Shown here one piece after another: positions 33,101-41,388 of a DNA stretch of 64,000 nucleotides; position 1 is the stretch's first letter, and the number at the start of each line of letters is the position of its first letter. The DNA lies in assembly GCA_018267315.1 (NCBI GenBank), contig JAFDYS010000035.1, positions 1 through 64,000 on the forward strand, in the 5' to 3' direction. Under the pieces are notes generated by a model that had not been told where the DNA came from, did no database searches, and saw only the letters and a list, made by a program, of their open reading frames with translations. Source of the stretch: Bacteroidota bacterium. GTDB taxonomy: Bacteria; Bacteroidota; Bacteroidia; Chitinophagales; UBA10324. The position numbers and the translations under genes were made by a program.

Positions 33101-36100
33101 TGCGAAGCACGTTTATGAGACGGGAAAGACGCTGCTGATTAATGAAAAATTGGCCGAGCGCATGGCTGAACTCGGGTCGCAGCTGATACCCGGGACGCAG
33201 ATGGAAAAATCATATCTCGCCGTTCCGATCATGGCGGGTGCAGAGGTGATGGGCATGGTGAGCATCAGCAATTATCTCGAAGAGCATGCCTTCACTGATG
33301 CCGAAGTGCGGCTGCTGCAGACGGTGGTATCGGCCATGAGCGTAGCACTGAAGAATGCAAAGCTCTTTGATGAAACGAACCGGTTGCTGAAGGAAACAGA
33401 AGAGCGCAACGCAGAACTTGCCGTAATCACCAGCGTGCAGCAGGGTCTGGCATCCAAGCTCGAGTTTCAGTCCATCATTGATTTGATCGGCGATAAAGTG
33501 ACGGAGATTTTCAACGCGCAGGCCACGTTGATTTCACTATACGATCCATCCACCCGGGAAATCAACCACCGTTACCTGAAAGAGCGCGGGCAAAGATTGT
33601 TCGTCAATAAACCGGTTAGGATTGACCGCTTCCGGCAGCGCGTCGTGGAAACCCGTCAACCGTGGCTCATCAATCAGAATTACCGGCAGATCGCCATGAA
33701 GTTGGGTGAAGAAACGGTGCTGGAAGGCGAAGAGCCCAAGTCGCTGCTGTTTGTTCCCATGATTGTGGGTGATGAAGTAACCGGTACCATCAGTCTTCAG
33801 AATCTCGATATTGAAGACGCCTTCAGCCCTGCCGACGTGCGGCTGCTGCAAACGATTGCCAACAGCATGAGCGTGGCCCTGGAGAATGCGCGCTTGTTTG
33901 ACGAAACCCAGCGGCTGCTGAAAGAAACAGAACAGCGCTCGTCAGAACTGTCAGTCATCAACAGCGTGCAGGAAGGCCTCGTGCGGGAGATGGACATGCA
34001 GGCCATCTACAATCTGGTGGGCAACCGCATTTACCAGTTGTTCGACACACAGTCCGTAGTGATCCGCACGTTTGATTACGAATCAGGAAATGAACACTGG
34101 CGCTATGCCATTGAAAAAGGAGAACGCATTTATATTGAACCGCGGCCGTTAATCTGGGCCAATAAGCGACTCATTGAAACCAAACAGCCCGTGGTCATCA
34201 ATGAAAATTATCTGGAGACAGCGAAGAAATACGGAGGCACCGGCGTGAGCAAGGGGCTGCCACCTAAGTCGGCCATGTTCGTCCCCATGATTGTGGGCGA
34301 CATGGTCAAGGGTTCGGTGAGTTTGCAGAACGTGGATCGTGAAAATGCCTTTACCGAATCAGACCTCCGCCTGCTTACCACGTTGGCCAACAGCATGAGC
34401 GTGGCGCTGGAAAACGCCCGCCTCTTTGATGAAACCTCTCACCTGCTCGCTGAAGCCAAACAGCGCGCATCGGAATTGGGCACAGTAAACAATATCAGCA
34501 GAGCACTTGCTTCACAACTCGATCCGGACGAACTGATAGAGATTGTAGGCGATCAGCTGAAAGAGTTGTTCAATGCCAACATCGTCTATCTCGCCCTACT
34601 TAACAAGAAAACCAACATGATTCATTTCCCTTACCAGTATGGTGATGACAACATTCCCATGAAATTAGGTGAGGGACTCACTTCCCGGATCATTCTAAGC
34701 AAAGAACCACTTCTCATTAATAAAGATGTGCAGGAAATGCGGGCTAAGCTGGGCGTACAAAAAATGGGAGTGCCCGCGGCTTCCTACCTCGGTGTGCCCA
34801 TTCCGGTGGGCGATGAAATCATCGGTGTACTCAGCGTGCAGAGTACGGAAGAGGAAAACAAATTCAACGAAAATGATCTGCGGTTGCTGACGACCATCGC
34901 ATCCTCAGTAGGCGTGGCGCTGAGCAATGCGCGGCTCTTCGAAGAGGCCCAGAAATCAAAGATGGAAGCAGAAGCAGCGAGCAAAGCGGCCGAAAAAGCG
35001 AATGAAGCCAAGAGTGCATTCCTTTCCACCGTTAGCCATGAGCTGAGAACGCCGCTCACCTCGGTGCTTGGCTTCACCAAAATCATCAGGAAAAGGTTGG
35101 ATGATAAAATCTTTCCTGCCGTGAGTCAGAGTGATCCCAAAATTGTAAAAGTGATCAGCCAGATTTCTGAAAACCTCAACGTGGTGATTTCAGAAGGCGA
35201 GCGCCTGACCAACCTGATCAACGATGTGCTCGATCTCGCAAAAATTGAAGCAGGCAAAATGGAGTGGAATCTCGAAAGCGTTTCCATCAATGAAATTGCC
35301 GAGCGCGCCCTGGCAGCCACCACTGCATTGTTTGAGCAGAAACACTTAAAGCTGATCCGCCATATTGATGCTGATCTGCCGAACATTTCCGGCGACCGCG
35401 ACAAACTCATACAGGTGATCATCAACCTTATTTCCAATGCGGTGAAGTTTACTGACAAGGGATCAGTCACCTGCCGGGTTACCCGTGAAAAGAATGAACT
35501 CGTGGTAAGTGTGTCCGACACCGGAATCGGCATTGCACCCGAAGATTACGCAGCCGTGTTTGAACAATTCAAGCAGGTGGGCACTGATACATTGACCGAC
35601 AAACCCAAAGGGACGGGGCTCGGGCTTCCGATCTGCAAAGAAATCGTAGAACATCACGGCGGACGCATCTGGCTGCAAAGTGAAGTGGGCAAAGGCAGCA
35701 CGTTTTCATTTGCCTTGCCGATTGAAAAATCAGCGGCGCGGCCCGTGCATCTCGATCAGCTGCTAAGTCAGCTGAAAGAACAGGTTGCGTTTTCGAAACT
35801 GAATCTGAAAGGCAAGGAAGCCACCATCCTCATCGTGGATGACGATGACTCCATCCGCTCTCTGTTGTATCAGGAACTCAGCGATGCCGGCTACCTGATT
35901 GAACAGGCCGCAAACGGAAAAGAAGCGTTGGCCCGCGTGAGAGCCAATCGGCCCGATCTCATCATTCTCGACGTGATGATGCCCGAGATGAATGGTTTTG
36001 ATGTGGCGGCCGTGCTGAAGAATGATCCGCAAACCATGGACATTCCCATCATCGTATTGTCTATCGTGCAGGATCGCGCGCGCGGGTTTCGGATCGGGGT

Positions 36101-36419
36101 GGACCGCTATCTCACCAAGCCCATTGACACAGGCGTGCTCTTCTCCGAAATCGGCAGCTTGCTGGAGCAGGGTAAATCGAAAAAAAAGGTGATGATTGTA
36201 GATCAGGACTCAGGCACGGTGAGCACGCTTACTGAAGTGCTCAAAACCAAAGGATATGTAGTGATGGAATCAGACGGCAAAGAGCTCGTTGAAAAAGCGA
36301 TTGCCAACCAGCCGGATATCATCATCATCAACTCTGTCCTGAGCGGTAAGCAGGATATTGTTCAAACCCTGCGCTTTGAAAAAGGATTGGAGAATGTTGT
36401 ATTTCTGGTTTATCAATAG
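30177..36419 (+). CDS. Giant hybrid histidine kinase with nine tandem GAF domains
   Basis: A 2080-aa soluble kinase without transmembrane segments. After a short coiled coil there are nine GAF modules at a period of ~175 aa (523-532 bp), each opening with a version of AVINSVQEGL and closing with LANSMSVALENARLFDET. The ninth is the most diverged. Next are HisKA (phospho-His in STVSHELRTPLTS, ~1621), HATPase_c (NLISNAVKF, DTGIGIAPED, GTGLGLPICKE), a receiver domain (Asp in LIILDVMMPEMNG, ~1932), and a short second receiver in which the acceptor Asp is Asn (IIIINSVLSG). A TTG at 30156 is the alternative start. A CheY-like gene follows by 27 bp and a GAF-cyclase gene after that. GAF ligands are unknown. 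Confidence 0.92.
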   Translation: MTEEAARIAELEKLLAKQTALLNHRDEELAVIKSVQEALVREMDMQSIYELVGEKIREIFSAQVIDIVTYDKKANLLHDKYAYEKGDRTLVGTWEPTGFRKHVAETGQLLVINKNLEKKAAEFNSKLLSGEMPKSAVFVPLISGTAVKGMISLQNLDHEDAFPDSDVNLLVTLANSMTVALESARRFDETNRLLKETEQRNAELAVINSVQESLVARMNIEGIYELVGEKIREIFDAQVIDIVMYDKSVNLITDRYSYEKGDRTLLGPREPKGFRRHVIETGQLLVHNENVAQAIRDFNNEVLIGAAPKSQVYVPMIAGGEVKGVISLQNLDHEHAFSPSDVNLITTLANSMSVALESARLFDETSRLLKETEQRNAELAVINSVQESLVAKRDMQGIYELVGEKIREIFDAQVIDIVTFDKRSNLIRDVYANEKGDRTLLGPREPKGFRKHVIHTRQVLLHNENVERAMREFGNEILIGESPKSQVYVPLIAGNEVKGIISLQNLDHEHAFSESHVSLLTTLANSMSVALESARLFDETNRLLKETEQRTAELSVINSVQEGLAKELDIQGIYELVGEKMRQIFNAQVIDIVTYDKTTNLIEDRYTYEKGDRALLAPRPLKGFRKHVIETGKTLVINRDLDSQRAKYDQSVIVGKGAKSLVMVPMIAGGEATGVISLQNLDQEHAFPDSDVNLLTTLANSMSVALQNARLFDETTRLLKETEQRTAELAVINSVQEGLAKELDMQAIYDLVGNKIRDVFSAQVVIIADLNQDTKTEHFKYLIEKGERYYLEPRPYDKLRQHLIDTREKILISSDFTRAAEEFGMKVLPGTELPKSLLFVPLISGEKVKSYVSLQNVDNEHAFNESDVRLLETLANSMSVALENARLFDETTRLLKETEQRTAELAVINSVQEGLAKELHIDAIYNLVGEKLSEVMNTLDIDIRIFSPDTNQTFYPFMIDHGVRMQIPPQPMGGIAKHVYETGKTLLINEKLAERMAELGSQLIPGTQMEKSYLAVPIMAGAEVMGMVSISNYLEEHAFTDAEVRLLQTVVSAMSVALKNAKLFDETNRLLKETEERNAELAVITSVQQGLASKLEFQSIIDLIGDKVTEIFNAQATLISLYDPSTREINHRYLKERGQRLFVNKPVRIDRFRQRVVETRQPWLINQNYRQIAMKLGEETVLEGEEPKSLLFVPMIVGDEVTGTISLQNLDIEDAFSPADVRLLQTIANSMSVALENARLFDETQRLLKETEQRSSELSVINSVQEGLVREMDMQAIYNLVGNRIYQLFDTQSVVIRTFDYESGNEHWRYAIEKGERIYIEPRPLIWANKRLIETKQPVVINENYLETAKKYGGTGVSKGLPPKSAMFVPMIVGDMVKGSVSLQNVDRENAFTESDLRLLTTLANSMSVALENARLFDETSHLLAEAKQRASELGTVNNISRALASQLDPDELIEIVGDQLKELFNANIVYLALLNKKTNMIHFPYQYGDDNIPMKLGEGLTSRIILSKEPLLINKDVQEMRAKLGVQKMGVPAASYLGVPIPVGDEIIGVLSVQSTEEENKFNENDLRLLTTIASSVGVALSNARLFEEAQKSKMEAEAASKAAEKANEAKSAFLSTVSHELRTPLTSVLGFTKIIRKRLDDKIFPAVSQSDPKIVKVISQISENLNVVISEGERLTNLINDVLDLAKIEAGKMEWNLESVSINEIAERALAATTALFEQKHLKLIRHIDADLPNISGDRDKLIQVIINLISNAVKFTDKGSVTCRVTREKNELVVSVSDTGIGIAPEDYAAVFEQFKQVGTDTLTDKPKGTGLGLPICKEIVEHHGGRIWLQSEVGKGSTFSFALPIEKSAARPVHLDQLLSQLKEQVAFSKLNLKGKEATILIVDDDDSIRSLLYQELSDAGYLIEQAANGKEALARVRANRPDLIILDVMMPEMNGFDVAAVLKNDPQTMDIPIIVLSIVQDRARGFRIGVDRYLTKPIDTGVLFSEIGSLLEQGKSKKKVMIVDQDSGTVSTLTEVLKTKGYVVMESDGKELVEKAIANQPDIIIINSVLSGKQDIVQTLRFEKGLENVVFLVYQ

Positions 36420-36446
36420 AAAACTTTTAAAAGGGATAAGTAAAAA

Positions 36447-36827
36447 ATGGATAAGAAGATTCTGATCGTAGATGATGAGGCGCACATCCGCATGCTGATA
36501 GAGCAAACGCTGGAAGAACTGGAAGACGAAGGCGTGGAATTTCTGACGGCTGACAACGGTGCATCTGCGCTGGAAATCATTCAGGAAGAAAAACCCAGTC
36601 TCGTTTTTCTCGATGTGATGATGCCCAAGATGAATGGCATGGATGTTTGCCAGAAAGTGAAAAAAGAACTGAGCATGCAGGAAGTGTTCATCATTCTGCT
36701 CACCGCTAAAGGACAGGAACTCGACCGGCAGCGCGGGCAGGAAGTGGGAGCCGATGTTTACATGACCAAACCGTTTGATCCGGAAGTATTGCTGCAAAAG
36801 GCACGTCAGGTACTGGGTATTGCCTGA
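36447..36827 (+). CDS. CheY-like single-domain response regulator
   Basis: A 126-aa stand-alone receiver domain: KILIVDDEAHIRML, phospho-Asp in LVFLDVMMPKMNG, Thr in ILLTAKG and Lys in YMTKPFDP. With no output domain, it would pass phosphate or act by protein contact. It lies 27 bp after the nine-GAF kinase and ~65 bp before the GAF-cyclase gene on the same strand, so it is the natural relay between them. Confidence 0.92.
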   Translation: MDKKILIVDDEAHIRMLIEQTLEELEDEGVEFLTADNGASALEIIQEEKPSLVFLDVMMPKMNGMDVCQKVKKELSMQEVFIILLTAKGQELDRQRGQEVGADVYMTKPFDPEVLLQKARQVLGIA

Positions 36828-36892
36828 TCATGGTTCCGGTTGGGCTGCATCAATGATTCCATCTGTACGCAATTCAACAAGAGATTGTCCGC

Positions 36893-38572
36893 ATGTCACA
36901 AGCCACATTAAAGTCACTGTTCGGAAAACGCAGCGAGGTATCTGTATGGCTGCAATCGCTGATGCATGCTATGAACATGGAAATTTGTGTAGAGGACGAT
37001 CAGCACCGGGTTTTGTTCGGTACGTCAGCTGCATCACTGCAGACCACTGAGCCGGTTATACTGGCGGGCGAAGTGGTGGGCTGGGTAAAAGGTGAGCGCC
37101 ATGCAGCCCTCGTGGCACAGTGGCTTTCCATCATGATTCAAAAAGAAGCCGAAAAGAAAAAACTCGGAACGGAAGTATTGGGCATGTACCAGGAACTGAA
37201 TGTCATTTTCAATTTTTCGGAAAAGCTGGCCGAAACAATCGATCCGGATGTGATCGCCAAGATCACGCTGGAACAGGCCATGCATTCCATTCCGTCGCAC
37301 AGCGGCGTCATCGTGCTGTGGAATGCGGAAAGCAATCAACTTATGATTCCTGCTGCTTCCGGTGAACCGCTGTTTAATGAAACTGTGCTTCGCGCCAATG
37401 CGGGACTATTGCTCAAGATCGGGCTAAGCGGCAATTCAGAAATCATGAATGACCTCTCACCGCTGAAGAAGAATGAGATCATCAACGAAGAGGTGCAATC
37501 GGTCATTTACGCAGCCATGAAAGTGAAACACCGCATTATGGGCGCCGTGATTCTTGCCCGAAGAAAAGCCGAGCAGTATACGGCCGCCCATTTGAAGCTG
37601 CTGGTCACACTCGCACTGCAATCTTCCTCCGCCATTGAGAGCGCCCTGCTCTATGAAAAGAATATCCGCGAAGTGCGGGAACGGGAAGAAGCCATTCTCC
37701 GCATTCATGAGGTCACCCAAAAATTCGTTCCGCATGAGTTCATTCATTCCCTTGGCAAAGAAGTGCTCACGGAAGTGAAGCTCGGCGATCAGGTGGAAAA
37801 AATTGTGACCGTGCTGTTTTCTGACATCCGGAATTACACCACGCTCTCTGAAAGCATGACGCCTGAAGAAAATTTCAGCTTCGTTTCTTCATTCAATGAA
37901 CGCATGGGGCCCATCATCCGAAAGCACAACGGATTCATCAACCAATATCTCGGTGATGCCATCATGGCCATTTTTCCGGATCAACCGGGCGATGGCTTGG
38001 CCGCCGCAGTGGAAATGCAGCATGCCGTGCAGGAATTCAATAAAGAACGTCAGCTGCGTCACCAGGCCTCCATACAAATTGGTGTGGGGGTGCACACGGG
38101 TCCGCTCATCATGGGCATCACCGGCGATGAAAAACGAATGGACGCCACCACCATTTCTGATACGGTGAACACGGCATCACGACTGGAAAGTCTCACCAAA
38201 TATTACAAGGCAAGCATCATCCTGAGTGATGAAACGCTGCGGCAAATTGATCGCAGTCCGGATTTTCGTATGCGCAGTTTGGGCAAGGTGCAGGTGAAAG
38301 GGAAACTGGCCCCTGTGGGAATTTACGAATGCTTCAGCGGCAATAAAGAAAGCGATGTGGCTAAAAAGGAAAAGACACTGACTGCATTTAATGAGGGCTT
38401 GTCGGCCTATCTCAGCAAATCGTTTTCCGATGCCATTAGGGCATTTAGCGAAGTCATTGCATTCCATCCTGAGGACCTCACTGCTAAATTCTTTATTGAA
38501 AAAGCCATCGCGTATATCGAGCACGGCGTTCCGGAAGAATGGGCCGGGGTGGAGGAAATGATATACAAGTAA
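36893..38572 (+). CDS. GAF-class III nucleotide cyclase
   Basis: A 559-aa soluble protein. Residues 1-85 are an unassigned sensory-like region, ~95-255 a GAF domain, a short coiled linker follows, then a cyclase catalytic domain at ~300-480 (metal Asp311 in FSDIRNYT and Asp355 in LGDAIM; Asn426/Arg430 in VNTASR). A C-terminal ~75 residues look TPR-like. The Lys position is Gln351, while the partner position is Thr419, as in many bacterial adenylate cyclases. It is third gene of the kinase/receiver/cyclase unit, so phosphorelay control of a cyclic nucleotide signal is likely if it is active. It converges with the membrane cyclase gene. Confidence 0.9.
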   Translation: MSQATLKSLFGKRSEVSVWLQSLMHAMNMEICVEDDQHRVLFGTSAASLQTTEPVILAGEVVGWVKGERHAALVAQWLSIMIQKEAEKKKLGTEVLGMYQELNVIFNFSEKLAETIDPDVIAKITLEQAMHSIPSHSGVIVLWNAESNQLMIPAASGEPLFNETVLRANAGLLLKIGLSGNSEIMNDLSPLKKNEIINEEVQSVIYAAMKVKHRIMGAVILARRKAEQYTAAHLKLLVTLALQSSSAIESALLYEKNIREVREREEAILRIHEVTQKFVPHEFIHSLGKEVLTEVKLGDQVEKIVTVLFSDIRNYTTLSESMTPEENFSFVSSFNERMGPIIRKHNGFINQYLGDAIMAIFPDQPGDGLAAAVEMQHAVQEFNKERQLRHQASIQIGVGVHTGPLIMGITGDEKRMDATTISDTVNTASRLESLTKYYKASIILSDETLRQIDRSPDFRMRSLGKVQVKGKLAPVGIYECFSGNKESDVAKKEKTLTAFNEGLSAYLSKSFSDAIRAFSEVIAFHPEDLTAKFFIEKAIAYIEHGVPEEWAGVEEMIYK

Positions 38573-38648
38573 CTGCATAAACTGCTCCCTGAAAATTGAG
38601 GTACGGCATAGTGCCATGATTCACCGGAAAAGATACCTGCATCAAATT

Positions 38649-39713
38649 TCACCCGCGGCCTTCCTGCACAGTTATAGCGCATAATTCCATTTTTTCTTCT
38701 TTTCCCTTTAGACGCATCGGCCCCATTTTCTCGATCATTAAATGCCGGGTATCATTGAGTGCCCCTATCAACTCAGCCGAAACCAAGAGACTGCGCTTCA
38801 ACACCGAACACGCCGACCTGATGCGGGCTGCCGTGTTGATGGTGTCGCCAAGAAAAGCGATCTCACGCTTAACATCGCCTATTTCACCCACCACCACGTG
38901 ACCCAAATGAATGCCTGCTTTGAATGATGGAATATAGCCGTACCCGACTTCAAACTTTGGCGCCCCGTCCGTCAGCAGTTTGCGGATATCAAAGAAGCAA
39001 CGGACACAATGCTCATGCATAATCCCCGGCTTCTCCCGCCACGTAATCACCATCTCATCACCTACGTATTGATAAATCTCCCCTTTGTTTGCGATGATGG
39101 CCGGCGTGACTCTGAAAAATGTCTCATTGATGAAACGGTGATATTTTTCTGCGCCCAGTTTTTCGGCGATGGTGGTGGAATCATTCAGATCCAGAAACAT
39201 GATGATCCGTTTCTCCGTCACCGGGCGGTGATATTTTCCAAAAATGTAGCTGCGGAATACATTCCCGCCCATGATCCGTGAAATCTGTCTCGCAAAATTG
39301 ATGTACACCATCAGCAGCAACCCGAATAGCAGGTCTTTTGTAAAATCTCCGCCGGTGAAGTAGTCCCTGATGTTACTATGCTGAAACGATTCACTGAAGG
39401 TGCATCCCGTCATCCATTGTTCATGCATTCCTACGATCCAGAAAATGCATCCACCCACCAGCAGAAAGTAGAACATGGTGCGCGCACCAAGCAGTGCACT
39501 GAAACTCCAGCGCTGACCCCGCTTGTTAAAAAAGAACTGCTCCATCGCTGTTCCGGAAAAGCCCACTACGCTTCCCCAGATGAGCCCGATGAAGATGGTG
39601 TGAATGTGAAAATGCATGAGGGACGAAACGAAAGCAATGGACGCCACGGCAAGACTTGAGGAGGTGAGCAGGGCGGATCGGAGATATTTTACTGCAGGAC
39701 TGTTTCCATTCAT
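38649..39713 (-). CDS. Membrane-bound class III cyclase-like protein
   Basis: A 354-aa protein. Four to five transmembrane segments occupy residues ~12-145 (LAVASIAFVSSL, FIGLIWGSVVGF, FYFLLVGGCIFWIV, LLFGLLLMVYIN), followed by a cyclase domain at ~165-350. Metal Asp175 (MFLDLNDST) and Asp219 (YVGDEM) and Asn293/Arg297 (INTAAR) are present; the Lys position is Gln215 and the partner position Ala286. The frame extends to 39791, but ATG 39713 starts directly before the membrane region and is preferred. Convergent with the GAF-cyclase. Substrate use is uncertain because both purine-contact residues differ from canonical enzymes. Confidence 0.85.
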   Translation of the reverse strand: MNGNSPAVKYLRSALLTSSSLAVASIAFVSSLMHFHIHTIFIGLIWGSVVGFSGTAMEQFFFNKRGQRWSFSALLGARTMFYFLLVGGCIFWIVGMHEQWMTGCTFSESFQHSNIRDYFTGGDFTKDLLFGLLLMVYINFARQISRIMGGNVFRSYIFGKYHRPVTEKRIIMFLDLNDSTTIAEKLGAEKYHRFINETFFRVTPAIIANKGEIYQYVGDEMVITWREKPGIMHEHCVRCFFDIRKLLTDGAPKFEVGYGYIPSFKAGIHLGHVVVGEIGDVKREIAFLGDTINTAARIRSACSVLKRSLLVSAELIGALNDTRHLMIEKMGPMRLKGKEEKMELCAITVQEGRG

Positions 39714-39839
39714 GGAATGAAAGTAATAAGCAGTTCGACGCCGATGGCCTGCCCCTTGGCATCCGTCAGGCAGCAACACGATAAAAATCATTCCCTGTCT
39801 CGCCGGCTGCAGCTACTTTTATTGCACATTCTCAGAAAC

Positions 39840-41333
39840 ATGATAACAGCACCGGCGAAAGCAACGCATGAGGAATATTTCTTAAAATTTCGGCAGCACA
39901 TCATCGGTTACGATTGGATGTTTGAAACCCCCTATGGAAAAAAGAAGTTGATCTATGCTGACTGGATTGCCAGCGGCCGTCTGTATCGTCCGATCGAAGA
40001 AAGGATGATCAATGAATTTGGCCCGATGCTCGGCAACACGCACACCGAGACTAACTACACAGGCACGAGTATGACACTGTCCTATCGTGAAGCCCGGCAG
40101 CGGATTAAGACGCACGTGAACGCATCGGAAGAGGATGCCATTCTTCCGGTGGGATCCGGCATGACCGGCGCCGTGGCCAAACTGCAGCGACTGCTCGGAT
40201 TAAAGATGCATGAACAGTGGATGCCCTTCCTGCACGTACCAGAAGCACTGCGGCCGGTGGTATTCATTACACACATGGAGCATCATTCGAATCAGACTTC
40301 TTGGGAAGAATCTTTTTGTGATGTGGTAATCGTGCCGCCGGATGAAGAGGGATTGGTGTCACTGCGGAATTTTGAAGACGCCCTCAACCAGTTCAAACAC
40401 CGACCGGTGAAATATGTTTCCGTGACGGCCGCTTCCAACGTCACGGGCATTGAAACTCCCTATTTCGAAATCGCTGAACTCACGCACCGCCACGGCGGCT
40501 GGTGCTTTGTTGATTTTGCCTGCGCGGCCCCATATGTTGATATGAACATGAATCCGCCGAATCCGCTGCAACGATTAGATGCTGTCTTTTTCTCTCCACA
40601 CAAATTTCTCGGCGGTCCGGGCACACCCGGCATATTGATCTTCAACAACAGCATTTATCACAACCGCGTGCCCGATCAGCCCGGCGGTGGCACCGTGAAA
40701 TGGACGAACCCCTGGGGAGGCCACAGTTTTATTGACTCTATCGAAGACCGTGAAGACGGCGGCACACCGGCATTCATGCAAACCATCAAAGCGGCCTTGT
40801 GTATCGAATTGAAAGATCAAATGGGAACTAAAGACATGCGTGCGCGCGAAGCGTTTCTTGTTCACAAAGTTTTTGATTCTCTGCTCCGGATTCCCAACCT
40901 GCATATACTGGCTTCTCACATTCCGCAGCGGCTGGGGGTGATTTCATTTTACATTGATAATCTTCATTACAACCTCGCCGTAAAATTGCTGAACGACCGC
41001 TATGGCATTCAGGTGAGGGGCGGCTGCTCCTGTGCCGGCACCTATGGTCATTACCTGCTTCATGTTTCACCCGATGTGTCGCGCCGCATCACGGAGAAAA
41101 TTGATCACGGCGATTATTCAGAAAAACCGGGCTGGGTGCGCCTCTCCATTCATCCCACCATGACGGATGAAGAAGCGGATGTTATCGTTGAAGCGATTGA
41201 AACCATTGCACGCGACTTTCGCAAGTGGGAAGGTGATTACAGGTACGACCCGCATACCAATGAATATCATCACCGGGATGAAGACATGAAAAAAAGAGAG
41301 CGACAAATCAGCGAACTGTTTTCTTTGGACTGA
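39840..41333 (+). CDS. Class V aminotransferase / cysteine desulfurase-like PLP enzyme
   Basis: A 497-aa PLP-dependent enzyme. PLP-binding Lys is in FFSPHKFLGGPGTPG, the PLP-nitrogen Asp in CFVDFACAAPY, and a conserved His pair in MEHHSNQTSW. A Cys-rich loop, RGGCSCAGTYGH, sits where group II desulfurases/selenocysteine lyases carry the catalytic Cys, but the family includes many enzymes of unknown reaction. ATG 39840 is used; the longer frame upstream is not supported by similarity. It is divergent from the membrane cyclase gene. Confidence 0.85.
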   Translation: MITAPAKATHEEYFLKFRQHIIGYDWMFETPYGKKKLIYADWIASGRLYRPIEERMINEFGPMLGNTHTETNYTGTSMTLSYREARQRIKTHVNASEEDAILPVGSGMTGAVAKLQRLLGLKMHEQWMPFLHVPEALRPVVFITHMEHHSNQTSWEESFCDVVIVPPDEEGLVSLRNFEDALNQFKHRPVKYVSVTAASNVTGIETPYFEIAELTHRHGGWCFVDFACAAPYVDMNMNPPNPLQRLDAVFFSPHKFLGGPGTPGILIFNNSIYHNRVPDQPGGGTVKWTNPWGGHSFIDSIEDREDGGTPAFMQTIKAALCIELKDQMGTKDMRAREAFLVHKVFDSLLRIPNLHILASHIPQRLGVISFYIDNLHYNLAVKLLNDRYGIQVRGGCSCAGTYGHYLLHVSPDVSRRITEKIDHGDYSEKPGWVRLSIHPTMTDEEADVIVEAIETIARDFRKWEGDYRYDPHTNEYHHRDEDMKKRERQISELFSLD

Positions 41334-41388
41334 GGTATAACACCAGCGCCGCTCTGATTGATTGTGCTTTCTTCGCGATAACTCATCC

